A model generated the notes under the pieces. It ran no database searches. It saw only the letters and a list, made by a program, of their open reading frames with translations, and was not told the DNA's origin. A DNA stretch of 14,720 nucleotides. Origin: Oceanospirillaceae bacterium (GTDB lineage: Bacteria > Pseudomonadota > Gammaproteobacteria > Pseudomonadales > Balneatricaceae). The stretch is from contig DPHD01000048.1 in NCBI GenBank assembly GCA_003523085.1, forward strand, positions 50,696 through 65,415. Reading direction: 5' to 3'. A program made the position numbers and the translations under genes. This document shows positions 1 to 7,954 of this stretch, piece after piece; position 1 is the stretch's first letter; each line of letters starts with the position of its first letter.

Positions 1-60
1 GCCGCAGATAAGAAGGCCGCAGACAAGAAAGCCGCAGACAAGAAAGCCGCAGATGACAAG
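1..60 (+). repeat. 15-bp coding tandem repeat in tolA domain II
   Basis: Four near-identical 15-bp units beginning gccgcaga encode AADKK, AADKK, AADKK and AADDK. This is the usual alanine/lysine-rich helix of TolA domain II, whose length varies between strains. The array is cut by the window edge, so the copy number is unknown. Confidence 0.9.
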
Positions 61-465
61 GCTGCCGATCAGTTGGCGCAAGTGCAGCAAGCGCTGGACG
101 ACTTGCTAGCTGATGAAATAGCCGAGGAGTTAGCGCAAGAAAATCGTATAAGTGATGGGCAGGCTGTAAGCGCTATAACAAACTATATAATGAATGAAAT
201 AGTAGACCATTGGGTGCGGCCAGCTGATGCGCGCTCAGATATGGTAGTTTATCTCGAGCTTAAGTTGGTACCAACCGGAGAAATTGTTAATGTGGAAATT
301 TTCTCCCGCAATGCTAGTGCTAGTGATGCCTTTGTTGCTTCGGCTAAAAAGGCGGCACTGAAGGTAGCAAGATTTGATCGGCTAGGCGAATTGGATATTG
401 GATTATTCGACGCTAACTTCCGTAATATTACGTTAAAATTTAAACCAGAGGATCTGAGACTGTGA
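1..465 (+). CDS. tolA: TolA, C-terminal part (5' end outside window)
   Basis: TolA is the inner-membrane protein of the Tol-Pal system that reaches through the periplasm and, energised by TolQR, contacts TolB and Pal to keep the outer membrane tight during division. Only the end is here. The reading frame is open from base 1. It begins with the Lys/Ala-rich helical domain II (AADKK pentapeptides, four copies in bases 1-60) and runs into the globular domain III. Family signatures seen are the HW-RP motif, the LPTGE turn, and the closing FKPEDLRL, which is typical of TolA ends. An internal TTG at 73 could be mistaken for a start, but the frame is continuous upstream, so this is a truncated gene. 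The stop TGA overlaps the tolB start by four bases, indicating one transcript and translational coupling. The domain II repeats are the likely reason the contig starts here. Confidence 0.95.
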   Translation, partial: AADKKAADKKAADKKAADDKAADQLAQVQQALDDLLADEIAEELAQENRISDGQAVSAITNYIMNEIVDHWVRPADARSDMVVYLELKLVPTGEIVNVEIFSRNASASDAFVASAKKAALKVARFDRLGELDIGLFDANFRNITLKFKPEDLRL

Positions 466-1781
466 TTCGAATAAATCTAATAATACACCTGTTGTCACGG
501 GTGCTAGTCACAAGCCTATTATCAGCCGTGTTGGCCACTTCGGTGTGGGCCAATAACTTAGTTATCGAAATTACTAAGGGCGTGGATAATCCGGTACCGA
601 TTGCTGTGGTGCCGTTCCACTGGAGTGGTACTAAAGCGCTAAAAGAAGATGTGGCGCAAATAGTGGATGCCGATTTGGAGCGTAGTGGCCAGTTTAAAGC
701 CCTCAAACGCTCTTTAATGCTTAGTTTTCCATATCAAGAGGCAGACGTTTATTATCGAGATTGGCATTATTTGGCCACCGAGTATTTGGTTGTTGGTACT
801 GTTTCTGCAAGCGAAAACGGTTATCAAGTCGACTATCAATTGTTTGACGTGCAGCGTCAAGTGGCCATTGATGGCGGGCGTTTTCTCGGCGGTCGCAATG
901 ACCTTCGGGCATTGGGGCATTCGGTCAGTGACGCCGTGTATGAAGCGCTTACGGGTCTCAAGGGGGCGTTTAGGACTCGCGTAGCCTATGTGGCGGCCGA
1001 TAAAAAGGTAAACCCAAGCTACTATAAATTATTAGTGGCTGATGCAGATGGCCATGGTGCGAAAGAAATTCTTAAATCCAATCAGCCTATTATGTCACCG
1101 GCATGGTCGAGAGACGCCAAAAAGTTGGCCTATGTTTCGTTTGAAACTAATCGCCCCGCGATTTATATTCAAGACATAACCACCGGTAAGCGCGAGCGCA
1201 TTAAATCCTTTAAAGGTATTAACGGCGCACCGGCCTGGTCTCCTGATGGAAATAAATTAGCCTTGGTATTGTCTAAAGATGGCAATGCCGAAATATACGT
1301 CTTGGACCTCAAAAGCAAACGCCTTACTCGGGTAACTAAGCATTACGGTATTGATACTGAGCCGTTCTGGAGTGTTGATGGTGAGCATATTCTGTTTACC
1401 TCGGATCGGGGTGGCAAACCACAAATCTACCAAGTTACACTGGACACGGGGTGGGTGGAGCGCCTTACCTTTGAAGGCGACTATAATGCCCGTGGTAGTT
1501 TAACCCACGATGGGCGCTTTTTGGTGCTCGTCAGCCGCCATGATGGACGCTTCCATATTGCGGTGCAAGACCTGCAGCGTGGCACTATGTCTTTGTTGAC
1601 CCAGTCTAATCTAGATGAGTCTCCCAGCGTGGCACCTAATGGTAGTATGGTGATGTATTCCACGCAGGATGCTGGTCGCGATATTCTTGCTGCCGTGTCC
1701 ATAGATGGTAAGGTTAAATTTAAGCTGCCGGCCAATGAGGGTGTAGTAAGAGAGCCTGCGTGGTCGCCTTACTTAAACTAA
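462..1781 (+). CDS. tolB: TolB, periplasmic beta-propeller of the Tol-Pal system
   Basis: TolB is the soluble periplasmic partner that binds Pal at the outer membrane and TolA domain III from the inner membrane, and takes part in outer-membrane constriction at division. The start is GTG at 462, inside a GTGA overlap with the tolA stop. The product has 439 residues, normal for the family. A Sec signal peptide is visible (positively charged start, hydrophobic stretch, probable cleavage after the Ala of SVWA near residue 30). The mature start LVIEITKGVDNPVPIAVVPF matches the conserved N-terminal TolB domain. From about residue 200 there are repeated propeller blades with the recurring motifs PAWSRDAKKLAYVS, PAWSPDGNKLAL, PFWSVDGEHILFTSDR and PSVAPNGSMVMYS. 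The final PAWSPYL is typical. No internal damage is seen. Confidence 0.97.
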   Translation: MIRINLIIHLLSRVLVTSLLSAVLATSVWANNLVIEITKGVDNPVPIAVVPFHWSGTKALKEDVAQIVDADLERSGQFKALKRSLMLSFPYQEADVYYRDWHYLATEYLVVGTVSASENGYQVDYQLFDVQRQVAIDGGRFLGGRNDLRALGHSVSDAVYEALTGLKGAFRTRVAYVAADKKVNPSYYKLLVADADGHGAKEILKSNQPIMSPAWSRDAKKLAYVSFETNRPAIYIQDITTGKRERIKSFKGINGAPAWSPDGNKLALVLSKDGNAEIYVLDLKSKRLTRVTKHYGIDTEPFWSVDGEHILFTSDRGGKPQIYQVTLDTGWVERLTFEGDYNARGSLTHDGRFLVLVSRHDGRFHIAVQDLQRGTMSLLTQSNLDESPSVAPNGSMVMYSTQDAGRDILAAVSIDGKVKFKLPANEGVVREPAWSPYLN

Positions 1782-1824
1782 CAAGGCTGGCGCGGGTTAT
1801 GGCTAGTGATTGCCTGTGTTTGTG

Positions 1825-1833
1825 TGTTAGAAT
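1825..1833 (+). promoter_or_regulatory. Candidate extended -10 promoter upstream of pal
   Basis: The 100-bp tolB-pal gap contains TG-t-TAGAAT (TG at 1825-1826, hexamer 1828-1833), an extended -10 element, with no good -35 box. A 6-bp inverted repeat (gaatcg 1830-1835, cgattc 1847-1852) lies just downstream. It would give pal its own transcript in addition to read-through from tolB. Pal normally needs more protein than TolB, so a separate promoter is plausible, but it is unproven. Confidence 0.4.
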
Positions 1834-1881
1834 CGGGCACGAATTTTCGATTCCAAATTTTTTAAGTTAAGGAGCCAGTCC

Positions 1882-2526
1882 ATGTCAGTGGGTAACCTAA
1901 GTAAAGTCATCGCTTCCAGTGTTTTGGTTGTGTTTTTAGCCGCATGTAGTTCTACAGGTGAGACGACTGACGCGACCTCTAGTACTCAGGCAGCTCAAGC
2001 CGCAGCGGATGCCGCAGCGTTAGCAGAATCACAGGCGCTTGAACAGGCCCAAACAGAAGCAGCAGCGCAAGCGGCAGCAGAAGCAACTGAGCAAGCCGCA
2101 CAAGCAGCGGCACAGCAGGCTGCAGAAGAGGCCGCAGCGGTTGCTCAAGAACTTGCACAGCAACAGCAGCAAGCACAAGACGCCGCACAAGCTTTGGCTC
2201 ACGTAATTTATTTCGACTTTGACCAGTCCACAATCAAAGCTGAATTTCGTACAGCCCTTAATGGCCATGCCGCATACTTAAGCCAAAATCCTACTGCTAA
2301 AATCGTTTTAGAAGGTCATGCTGACGAGCGTGGCACACGGGAATATAACATTGCCTTGGGCGAACGTCGTGGCAATGCCGTGAGTCGCTACTTAGTGGTT
2401 CAGGGTGTATCCGTTGACGCCATTGAAGTAGTTAGCTTTGGTGAAGAGCGTCCTGTTAACGCTGGACACGATAGCGCTTCTTGGGCTGAAAACCGTCGCG
2501 TAGAAATTCGCTACATTAATTACTAA
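1882..2526 (+). CDS. pal: Pal, peptidoglycan-associated outer-membrane lipoprotein with long Ala/Gln linker
   Basis: Pal anchors the outer membrane to peptidoglycan and is the outer-membrane end of the Tol-Pal complex. The start ATG follows a clear AAGGAG ribosome site near 1870. Residues 1-21 are a lipoprotein signal with the lipobox LAAC, and Cys22 would be lipidated. The next residue is Ser, not Asp, consistent with outer-membrane sorting. Residues about 107-214 form the OmpA-like peptidoglycan-binding domain: YFDFDQSTIK, LEGHADERGTREYN, LGERRGNAV, SFGEERP and the closing NRRVEIRY. The odd part is residues about 37-106, a very low-complexity Ala/Gln/Glu stretch, probably a long helix. It makes the protein 214 residues, compared with about 170 in E. 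coli. The linker resembles TolA domain II in composition. A terminator lies downstream, so pal can end the transcript. Confidence 0.96.
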   Translation: MSVGNLSKVIASSVLVVFLAACSSTGETTDATSSTQAAQAAADAAALAESQALEQAQTEAAAQAAAEATEQAAQAAAQQAAEEAAAVAQELAQQQQQAQDAAQALAHVIYFDFDQSTIKAEFRTALNGHAAYLSQNPTAKIVLEGHADERGTREYNIALGERRGNAVSRYLVVQGVSVDAIEVVSFGEERPVNAGHDSASWAENRRVEIRYINY

Positions 2527-2574
2527 TAGGCCACTGTTCAGCCTATCTTAACGTAGGTTTGTCACGCCTTAAAT

Positions 2575-2610
2575 ACCATCGTTGTGCTTGCCATAACGGT
2601 GGTTTTTTTT
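2575..2610 (+). terminator. Rho-independent terminator after pal
   Basis: A 9-bp stem (accatcgtt at 2575-2583 with aacggtggt at 2595-2603, one T-G wobble) has an 11-nt loop and is followed by an uninterrupted run of eight T. It is oriented for the tolB-pal transcript. cpoB starts 29 bases after the T run, so cpoB expression needs read-through or a promoter not identified here. Confidence 0.88.
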
Positions 2611-2638
2611 AGACAACGTTTTTTTGAGGTGCTGGTGC

Positions 2639-3442
2639 ATGTATCATGCAGTAAGTCGAATTATCTTTGTACCCATGGTCTTATCGCTAACCTTAGTCGG
2701 CTACGTTAACGCTAATAGTGCCGTACCCGTAACCGACTTAGATAATGCCGTCACTGATGAGTCCGTCACTAGAGTCAAGGCGCCTGCAATAGTGCAGCCA
2801 GCGCCAGCAGTGCTCAATGCCAATGCTCAACTATTCGATATAATTGAGTTGTTGCAGCAAGAGTTGCAGAGCCTCAGGGGCCAAGTCGAAGAACTCACCT
2901 TTAATCTAAAGCGCTTAAAAGAAGACCAAAAACAACGATATTTGGACCTGGATCGCCGCATTGTCAGTTTAACCAGTCAGCCGGTTGTTGAGCCAGCTAG
3001 CCCTGAGGCCACTGTAGTCGTCGGTGATGTTGGCGCTAACGCAGCGGTTAATGTTAGCGCTGCTGTGGCTGACCCAGAAGCGGAAAAAGCGGCTTATAAA
3101 GCCGCCTTTAGTTTAATTCGAGAACGCCAATATAAGACTGCTATCACAGCCCTTAATGCGTTTGTAGTGGCTTACCCGCAGGGTATTTTGGTAGGCAATG
3201 CGCATTACTGGTTGGGTGAAGTGTATATGGTAGAAGGCGACGTGGCCGCCGCGGCAGCAGCTTTTGAAATAGTTATCAAAGACTTCCCTGAGCACAGAAA
3301 AGTCCCTGATGCGCTATACAAAGCAGGCGTTGCCTATCAAAAAACTGGCGACTTAAGCATGGCAAATACATTGCTCGAGCGTGTTTTGCGTGAATACCCT
3401 GATTCCTCAGCTGCGCGTTTGGCTCAAGAAAAGATTCAATAA
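2639..3442 (+). CDS. cpoB: CpoB (YbgF), periplasmic Tol-Pal-associated TPR protein
   Basis: CpoB links Tol-Pal function with peptidoglycan synthesis by PBP1B at the division site. I chose ATG 2639, because GAGGTG at 2625-2630 is correctly spaced and the protein then starts with a normal signal peptide (MYHAVSRIIF..., probable cleavage after VNA near residue 25). An upstream in-frame TTG at 2624 overlaps the ribosome site and is unlikely. The product has 267 residues. Residues about 62-108 are a coiled coil (LFDIIELLQQELQSLRGQVE and following), the trimerisation segment of the family. A Pro/Ala/Val-rich linker follows. Residues about 150-267 carry three TPR-like repeats (YKAAFSLIRERQY, AHYWLGEVYMVEGD, ALYKAGVAYQKTGD). 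It is separated from pal by a terminator and runs directly into nadA. Confidence 0.95.
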   Translation: MYHAVSRIIFVPMVLSLTLVGYVNANSAVPVTDLDNAVTDESVTRVKAPAIVQPAPAVLNANAQLFDIIELLQQELQSLRGQVEELTFNLKRLKEDQKQRYLDLDRRIVSLTSQPVVEPASPEATVVVGDVGANAAVNVSAAVADPEAEKAAYKAAFSLIRERQYKTAITALNAFVVAYPQGILVGNAHYWLGEVYMVEGDVAAAAAAFEIVIKDFPEHRKVPDALYKAGVAYQKTGDLSMANTLLERVLREYPDSSAARLAQEKIQ

Positions 3443-3443
3443 T

Positions 3444-4511
3444 ATGAACTCTAGATCAAGCTCTTTGATGACGCAAGAAGCCATTGCCTCCCGTGTGTTG
3501 GTACAAGAACACTTAGCCCATGAGCACTTAAGGCGCTTAAACGCGCCGACTAATGTTGAAGCTCAAAAAGGCCGTATTAAAGCCTTATTAAAAAGCCAAG
3601 ACGCGGCATTGGTGGCGCATTATTACACCGATGCTTTGGTGCAAGAACTGGCCGAAGAAACCCAAGGTTGTGTGTCTGATTCGCTGGAAATGGCACGCTT
3701 TGGCAGCCAAAGTCCCGCTTCCACGTTGCTGGTGGCAGGTGTTCATTTTATGGGCGAGACGGCAAAAATACTTAACCCCGAAAAACGGGTGTTAGTGCCG
3801 ACCCTGGAAGCCACCTGTTCTTTGGATATTGGCTGTCCTGCGCAGGAATTTAGCGATTTTTGTGATGCACACCCAGATCACACGGTGGTGGTTTACGCCA
3901 ATACCTCTGCTGCGGTTAAAGCTCGCGCTGACTGGGTGGTAACCTCGGGTATTGCGGTGCGTTTAATGGAACATTTGGCGTCGCTAGGCAAGCCAGTGAT
4001 TTGGGGTCCTGATCAGCATTTAGGCCGTTACATTGCTCAACAAACGGGCGTCGATATGTTGTTGTGGCAGGGCTCATGTATAGTGCATGAGGAGTTTAAA
4101 GTGCGTGGTGTAGCCGATTTGAAGCGCGTGTACCCAGACGCTGCGCTGTTGGTTCACCCTGAGTCGCCCTTGGCAATGATCGAAATTGCTGATTTTGTTG
4201 GCTCAACTACCCAGCTCATCAAAGCGGCGCAAAACTTGCCGAATCCACAGTTTATTGTGGCCACTGACCGGGGTATATTCTACAAAATGCAGCAGGCTGC
4301 ACCTAATAAGTTGCTTATGGAAGCACCGACCGCAGGTAACAGCGCAACTTGCCGTAGTTGTGCCCATTGCCCCTGGATGGCAATGAACGACTTGGACAAA
4401 ATTGAGCAAGTGTTGTTACACGCCAATAACGAAATTGTCATCAGCCCTGAGCTTCAAGTGGCAGCGCTTAAACCCCTACAACGGTTGATGGACTTCGCTG
4501 CAGCTGGCTAA
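3444..4511 (+). CDS. nadA: NadA, quinolinate synthase
   Basis: NadA condenses iminoaspartate with dihydroxyacetone phosphate to form quinolinate, the precursor of NAD, using an oxygen-sensitive [4Fe-4S] cluster in the cytoplasm. ATG 3444 begins one base after the cpoB stop and gives 355 residues, usual for the family. An in-frame start upstream at 3381 would overlap cpoB and was rejected. The three cluster cysteines are at 125 (EATCSLD), 212 (QGSCIVHEEF) and 309 (in CRSCAHCPWMAMN), spaced as in E. coli NadA (113, 200 and 297, from memory). Other signatures are AHYYTDALVQELA, VHFMGETAKILNP, YANTSAAVKA and WGPDQHLG. There is no strong ribosome site in the tight junction, so translation is probably coupled to cpoB. 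It converges with bepA, with 14 bases between them. Confidence 0.96.
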   Translation: MNSRSSSLMTQEAIASRVLVQEHLAHEHLRRLNAPTNVEAQKGRIKALLKSQDAALVAHYYTDALVQELAEETQGCVSDSLEMARFGSQSPASTLLVAGVHFMGETAKILNPEKRVLVPTLEATCSLDIGCPAQEFSDFCDAHPDHTVVVYANTSAAVKARADWVVTSGIAVRLMEHLASLGKPVIWGPDQHLGRYIAQQTGVDMLLWQGSCIVHEEFKVRGVADLKRVYPDAALLVHPESPLAMIEIADFVGSTTQLIKAAQNLPNPQFIVATDRGIFYKMQQAAPNKLLMEAPTAGNSATCRSCAHCPWMAMNDLDKIEQVLLHANNEIVISPELQVAALKPLQRLMDFAAAG

Positions 4512-4525
4512 TACCAAGCCTTAGC

Positions 4526-5974
4526 TTAGTTAAACTCCAATTGATCTTGATGTAGCTGTTGGGCTTGTTGTTTATAAGATTTCGCCTCATCAATGAGCGG
4601 ATCTGGTATTTGTAGCAAGCCATATTGCGCTTGCTGCAGTGCCTGCTCAGATTCGCCGCGCAACAGATGCCAGCGTGATTTAGCTACATGGTGTAGTTGC
4701 TGCCTATGGGCTTGTGCACTCCATTCTCCCAGCGTACGCCAACCAAACACCCAGTTGGGTTGTTGCTCTAAGGTGCGCCATAATGAACTTATGGCGGCCG
4801 ATGTTTGCTGGTTCGAATATAAGGCCTGAGCGGTAACCCATAAGGACAGCTGGTCCTCGTGACGCAGTAGTTTACGTAACCTTAGTTGCTCAAAAATCTG
4901 GTCGTGTTTACGGCTGGCTAATAACACTTGCATCCAGCTGTACCAAATTAATTGAGCTTGGGGTTGTTGTTGATGGATTTGTTCAAGTTGTAGGGCGGCC
5001 AGCTCGGGCGCGCCTAGCCGCTGATGGGTTAGGGCCGTGGCATAGTCAATTAATAAACCATAATGTGCCGATAACTCGTCACTACCCATAACCAGCTCGG
5101 CAATCGAAGGTAGCGGAGTTGAGGCTAAGTTTATGCGTTGATAAATACGCAACAGTTGAAAACCTAAATCGAAACCGTGCTCGGTCAAACTGCTGTTGAC
5201 GGTCATCGCTCGTTGACTGATGTCGGCAACACGCTCATTGGTGACGGGATGGCTGCGTGCCCACTCCCATGCTTCTGCATTGGATGTATACGGTGATTGT
5301 AAGCGGGCAAGCAATTGTTGCATGTGATTGACGTTAAATGGGCTTTGGCGCATGAGTTCAAAGCCGACACGGTCGGCTTGTCGTTCATGTACTCGGCTAT
5401 AGCTAAGTTGGCTGCGCTGTAAGGCAGATTGAGCGGCGTAGAGGCCGGCTTCGCCTATGTCTGAATCGATGTTGCTGGCGATCCATATGGACGCCAAAAG
5501 GGCTCCCAGTACCAATGGTGCTTGGGTTTTTTCCTTGGCTTGGGTTTGTACATAATGACGCAAGCTGAGGTGCCCCACTTCATGGGCGATGACAGCCGCT
5601 AATTCATCCACTGATGAGGCTTGTTGGATCAACCCAGTGTTGATACCAATAATGCCGCCAGGCGCAGCAAAAGCGTTGATGTGATTATCTCGTACGATAA
5701 ACAACCTGAGTTGCTTGTTGGCGAGTTGGCTGTGGCTAATCATGGGTTGGCTGATGTCTTGCAAAAACGCTAGGGCGGCCAAATCCTGCCACAGGGGTAC
5801 TTGCTGATGAATGCTGCCGGCAATAAGGTCGCCAAAGCGGTATTCGTCTTCGATACTCATACCGGTGGTTGTGTGGTCGCCAATAGCCGGCAACGGGTTA
5901 GCCCGGCTGCCGGGGCTGACAATGAGTAACAGCAGCAAGGTTATGCTGGCGAGGATCGTTGGCGTTAAGTGCAT
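4526..5974 (-). CDS. bepA: BepA-like periplasmic M48 zinc metalloprotease with TPR domain
   Basis: BepA-type proteins are periplasmic chaperone-proteases that help assemble, or degrade stalled, outer-membrane proteins such as LptD. I start it at 5974 (MHLTPTIL...), which gives a compact signal peptide ending near SRA and a 482-residue product. The longer in-frame start at 6043 would add 23 residues before the signal and overlap the promoter of the divergent gene. The peptidase domain holds HEVGH (His131, Glu132, His135 from this start) and ERQAD with the third zinc ligand Glu (about residue 197), as in family M48. The stretch AFAAPGGIIGINTGLI is also typical. The C-terminal half has helical repeats resembling TPRs (ALYSNQQTSAAISSLWRTLE). 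Its place next to a TusA-like gene and PerM matches Pseudomonas. No terminator is obvious in the short gap to nadA. Confidence 0.93.
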   Translation of the reverse strand: MHLTPTILASITLLLLLIVSPGSRANPLPAIGDHTTTGMSIEDEYRFGDLIAGSIHQQVPLWQDLAALAFLQDISQPMISHSQLANKQLRLFIVRDNHINAFAAPGGIIGINTGLIQQASSVDELAAVIAHEVGHLSLRHYVQTQAKEKTQAPLVLGALLASIWIASNIDSDIGEAGLYAAQSALQRSQLSYSRVHERQADRVGFELMRQSPFNVNHMQQLLARLQSPYTSNAEAWEWARSHPVTNERVADISQRAMTVNSSLTEHGFDLGFQLLRIYQRINLASTPLPSIAELVMGSDELSAHYGLLIDYATALTHQRLGAPELAALQLEQIHQQQPQAQLIWYSWMQVLLASRKHDQIFEQLRLRKLLRHEDQLSLWVTAQALYSNQQTSAAISSLWRTLEQQPNWVFGWRTLGEWSAQAHRQQLHHVAKSRWHLLRGESEQALQQAQYGLLQIPDPLIDEAKSYKQQAQQLHQDQLEFN

Positions 5975-6011
5975 GTAAACACCAAAATAACAGCCTCTTT
6001 TATAGGACTGA

Positions 6012-6031
6012 AGGCCAGCTTGGCCTATAAT
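6012..6031 (+). promoter_or_regulatory. -10 element and dyad between bepA and the tusA-like gene
   Basis: A consensus TATAAT sits at 6026-6031, 32 bases before the GTG chosen for the tusA-like gene. Its -35 region is weak. It partly overlaps the dyad aggcca-gct-tggcct at 6012-6026, which could bind a repressor or simply be chance. The -10 box contains the upstream ATG at 6030, which argues against that ATG as a start codon. Confidence 0.5.
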
Positions 6032-6062
6032 GTGGGCACTCATCTATAGCAGGTTCCTTTGC

Positions 6063-6341
6063 GTGAAGACTGACACCACAGCCAAAACAAACAATGATAC
6101 GGCGGCTGCGCAGGAAAGCTGGCAGCTGTTGTTAGACGCTCAGGGCCTTCAATGCCCATTGCCTCTATTAAAAGCTAAACGTGCGATCAGCCAGCTGGCG
6201 CAAAGCGAGCATTTAAAAGTGTTGGCCACCGATAGCGGATCTCAAGGAGATTTTGCAGCATGGACAAAGTTAGCGGGCCATCGCTTACTTCAAAGTCAGT
6301 GTATTGATGGTGTTTATCATTACCTTATTGAAAAAGCATAA
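6063..6341 (+). CDS. TusA-family (SirA/YeeD-like) sulfurtransferase
   Basis: This is a small cytoplasmic sulfur-carrier protein. TusA-family proteins pass persulfide sulfur to tRNA thiolation, molybdenum cofactor or Fe-S pathways. The family Cys is in the motif LDAQGLQCPLPLLKAK (Cys31), the hallmark CPxP. The rest (LKVLATDSGSQGDFAAWTKLAGHRL and the closing hydrophobic strand) follows the two-layer fold of the family. I use GTG 6063, with an AGCAGG-like site about ten bases upstream, giving 92 residues. The alternative ATG at 6030 lies within a TATAAT box. A polar Thr/Asn/Ala-rich N-terminal tail of about 18 residues precedes the domain. It is followed after 13 bases by perM, probably in one operon. 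From memory the P. aeruginosa gene in this position, PA1006, is linked to molybdenum homeostasis. Whether this protein has that role is inference. Confidence 0.85.
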   Translation: MKTDTTAKTNNDTAAAQESWQLLLDAQGLQCPLPLLKAKRAISQLAQSEHLKVLATDSGSQGDFAAWTKLAGHRLLQSQCIDGVYHYLIEKA

Positions 6342-6354
6342 TTTAGGATAGCAT

Positions 6355-7413
6355 ATGTTTAAAGTATTCCGCACTTGGCTTGATCACTTTTTTGCCGATG
6401 AACAAGCCCTTTTATTGGTCGTCCTTTTAGCCTTAGGACTGACGTCGGTGTTGATGTTCGGGTCTACCCTAGCGCCGGTGATTGCGAGCATGATTTTAGC
6501 CTACTTGACCTTTGGTTTAGTACAGTGGCTAGAACGTTTTGGGGTGCGGCATTTGCCTGCCGTCTGGGGTATTTATTGCCTGTTTATTGCGCTGCTGTTG
6601 GTGTTTGTATTTGTTACTTTGCCCTTGTTGTGGCATCAAGCCACCGATTTACTAAGCGATTTGCCGTTAATGCTCGACAAAGTAAGGGCGTTGTTTATGC
6701 TCTTGCCCGAACAGTACCCAGATTTAGTCACGGCGGCGCAAATTAAACAAATTGCTGACGCGGCGATGTCCGAAGCAGGCAATGCGGGGCAACTGGTGTT
6801 GTCTTTTTCACTGGCCTCCATAGGGCAGTCTCTAACCTTACTGGTGTTCCTAGTCTTAGTGCCTATTTTGGTATTTTTCTTTCTTAAAGATGGTCATATG
6901 ATGGTGCGCTGGCTGACGGCATTTTTGCCTTCCGAGCGCTCAATATTGAGTCATGTATGGTTGGAGATGGACCAACAGATTGCCAACTACGTGCGTGGCA
7001 AAGTGGTAGAAATTGTTATTGTTGGTGGTGTCACTTACATTGCGTTTTTATGGCTGGGACTTAACTACGCGGCATTACTCGCCATGATTGTAGGCTTGTC
7101 AGTGTTGATTCCTTACATCGGCGCGACCTTAGTGACCATTCCCGTGGCACTTATTGGTTATGTGCAATGGGGTGTATCAACAGAATTTTATACCTTACTC
7201 GTGGTGTACGGCATTATTCAGGCACTAGACGGTAACGTGCTAGTGCCTTTGTTGTTTTCAGAAGCGGTTAACCTGCACCCCGTTGCTATCATTGTAGCGG
7301 TGCTGTTTTTTGGCAGTCTGTGGGGTCTATGGGGGGTGTTTTTTGCCATTCCTTTGGCAACCCTGATTAAGGCGGTAATGAACGCCTGGCCTAAGAAGTT
7401 TGCAGCTGAGTAA
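6355..7413 (+). CDS. perM: PerM-like AI-2E family inner-membrane transporter
   Basis: This is a polytopic inner-membrane protein of the AI-2E transporter (UPF0118/PerM) superfamily, a permease group with mostly unknown substrates. The ATG at 6355 follows AGGA at 6344-6347, and the 352 residues are the usual length. It has an N-terminal pair of hydrophobic helices (LLVVLLALGLTSVLMFG, then APVIASMILAYL), a third and fourth near residues 60-90, an amphipathic soluble section, and a C-terminal helix bundle with family-typical stretches: LVPILVFFFLKDG, ANYVRGKVVEIVIVGGVTYI, IPYIGATLVTIPVALIGY and GNVLVPLLFSEAVNLHPVAI, ending in FFAIPLATLIKA. It is probably cotranscribed with the tusA-like gene. 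Its last 23 bases overlap the end of the convergent bcp gene. Confidence 0.92.
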   Translation: MFKVFRTWLDHFFADEQALLLVVLLALGLTSVLMFGSTLAPVIASMILAYLTFGLVQWLERFGVRHLPAVWGIYCLFIALLLVFVFVTLPLLWHQATDLLSDLPLMLDKVRALFMLLPEQYPDLVTAAQIKQIADAAMSEAGNAGQLVLSFSLASIGQSLTLLVFLVLVPILVFFFLKDGHMMVRWLTAFLPSERSILSHVWLEMDQQIANYVRGKVVEIVIVGGVTYIAFLWLGLNYAALLAMIVGLSVLIPYIGATLVTIPVALIGYVQWGVSTEFYTLLVVYGIIQALDGNVLVPLLFSEAVNLHPVAIIVAVLFFGSLWGLWGVFFAIPLATLIKAVMNAWPKKFAAE

Positions 7414-7864
7414 GGTAATCCAATACTAACTGAGCGTGCTGAGGTACTTTCACACTACGCCACTCTTTAATGAGTTTGCCGTGAGGGTCTATAACAAAGG
7501 TACTGCGGTCGATGCCGAGGTACTCTTTGCCATATAGTTTTTTTAGCTTGATGACGTCAAATAGCTGGCACAAAGCTTCATCTTCGTCACTGATTAGCTC
7601 AAATTCGTAGCCTTGTTTCGCCTTAAAATTCTCGTGCTTTTTTATTGAATCTCGAGAAATCCCAAACACACTGCAGTTTAGCTTTTCAAACTCGGTGAGT
7701 AGGGCGTTGAAATCATGACCTTCCGTAGTGCAGCCAGGGGTCGCGTCTTTGGGGTAAAAATACAGCACCACAAACTTGCCCTGATATGCGCTTACGCTAA
7801 ACTCTGTGTTGCTAGTGGCGGGTGCTACAAAATTAGGTAAACTCTGACCAATACTAATACTCAT
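7391..7864 (-). CDS. bcp: Bcp/PrxQ peroxiredoxin lacking the usual resolving Cys
   Basis: This is a thiol peroxidase that reduces hydrogen peroxide and organic hydroperoxides in the cytoplasm. The 157-residue length is typical. The AhpC-TSA fold is clear: VVLYFYPKDATPGCTTEG with the peroxidatic Cys45, FGISRDSIKKHENF, YEFELISDEDEALCQLF, then STFVIDPHGKLIKEW. The second Cys found five residues later in E. coli Bcp is a His here. Only Cys64 and Cys99 remain as possible partners, so this may be a one-Cys or atypical two-Cys enzyme. The CTTEG form is, from memory, common in Pseudomonas relatives. No good Shine-Dalgarno precedes the ATG at 7864. Its 3' end overlaps perM by 23 bases. It is transcribed away from bamC. 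Confidence 0.95.
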   Translation of the reverse strand: MSISIGQSLPNFVAPATSNTEFSVSAYQGKFVVLYFYPKDATPGCTTEGHDFNALLTEFEKLNCSVFGISRDSIKKHENFKAKQGYEFELISDEDEALCQLFDVIKLKKLYGKEYLGIDRSTFVIDPHGKLIKEWRSVKVPQHAQLVLDYLTQLQTS

Positions 7865-7871
7865 AGGGGTA

Positions 7872-7917
7872 GTCTCGAAACGAGACCTGTTAGGCCTCTA
7901 AATAAAAGTGGTATGAT
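7872..7917 (+). promoter_or_regulatory. Dyad and extended -10 between bcp and bamC
   Basis: The divergent bcp-bamC gap has a perfect 6-bp dyad with a 3-bp centre (gtctcg-aaa-cgagac, 7872-7886), suitable for a dimeric regulator. Downstream, TGg-TATGAT at 7909-7917 is an extended -10 reading toward bamC, with no clear -35. The first in-frame ATG of the bamC frame (7913) falls inside this -10 box, so it is probably not the start codon. Confidence 0.45.
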
Positions 7918-7954
7918 ACGGGTTTTGCCCTATAGAAAACAACTGGATGTCATT

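Noticed and set aside
440..706. Minus-strand frame over the tolA/tolB junction
   Set aside because: Shadow of well-supported genes on the other strand; no ribosome site or recognisable motif.
3381..3443. NadA with a 21-residue N-terminal extension
   Set aside because: It would overlap cpoB by 62 bases, and the extension does not resemble NadA; ATG 3444 gives the family length.
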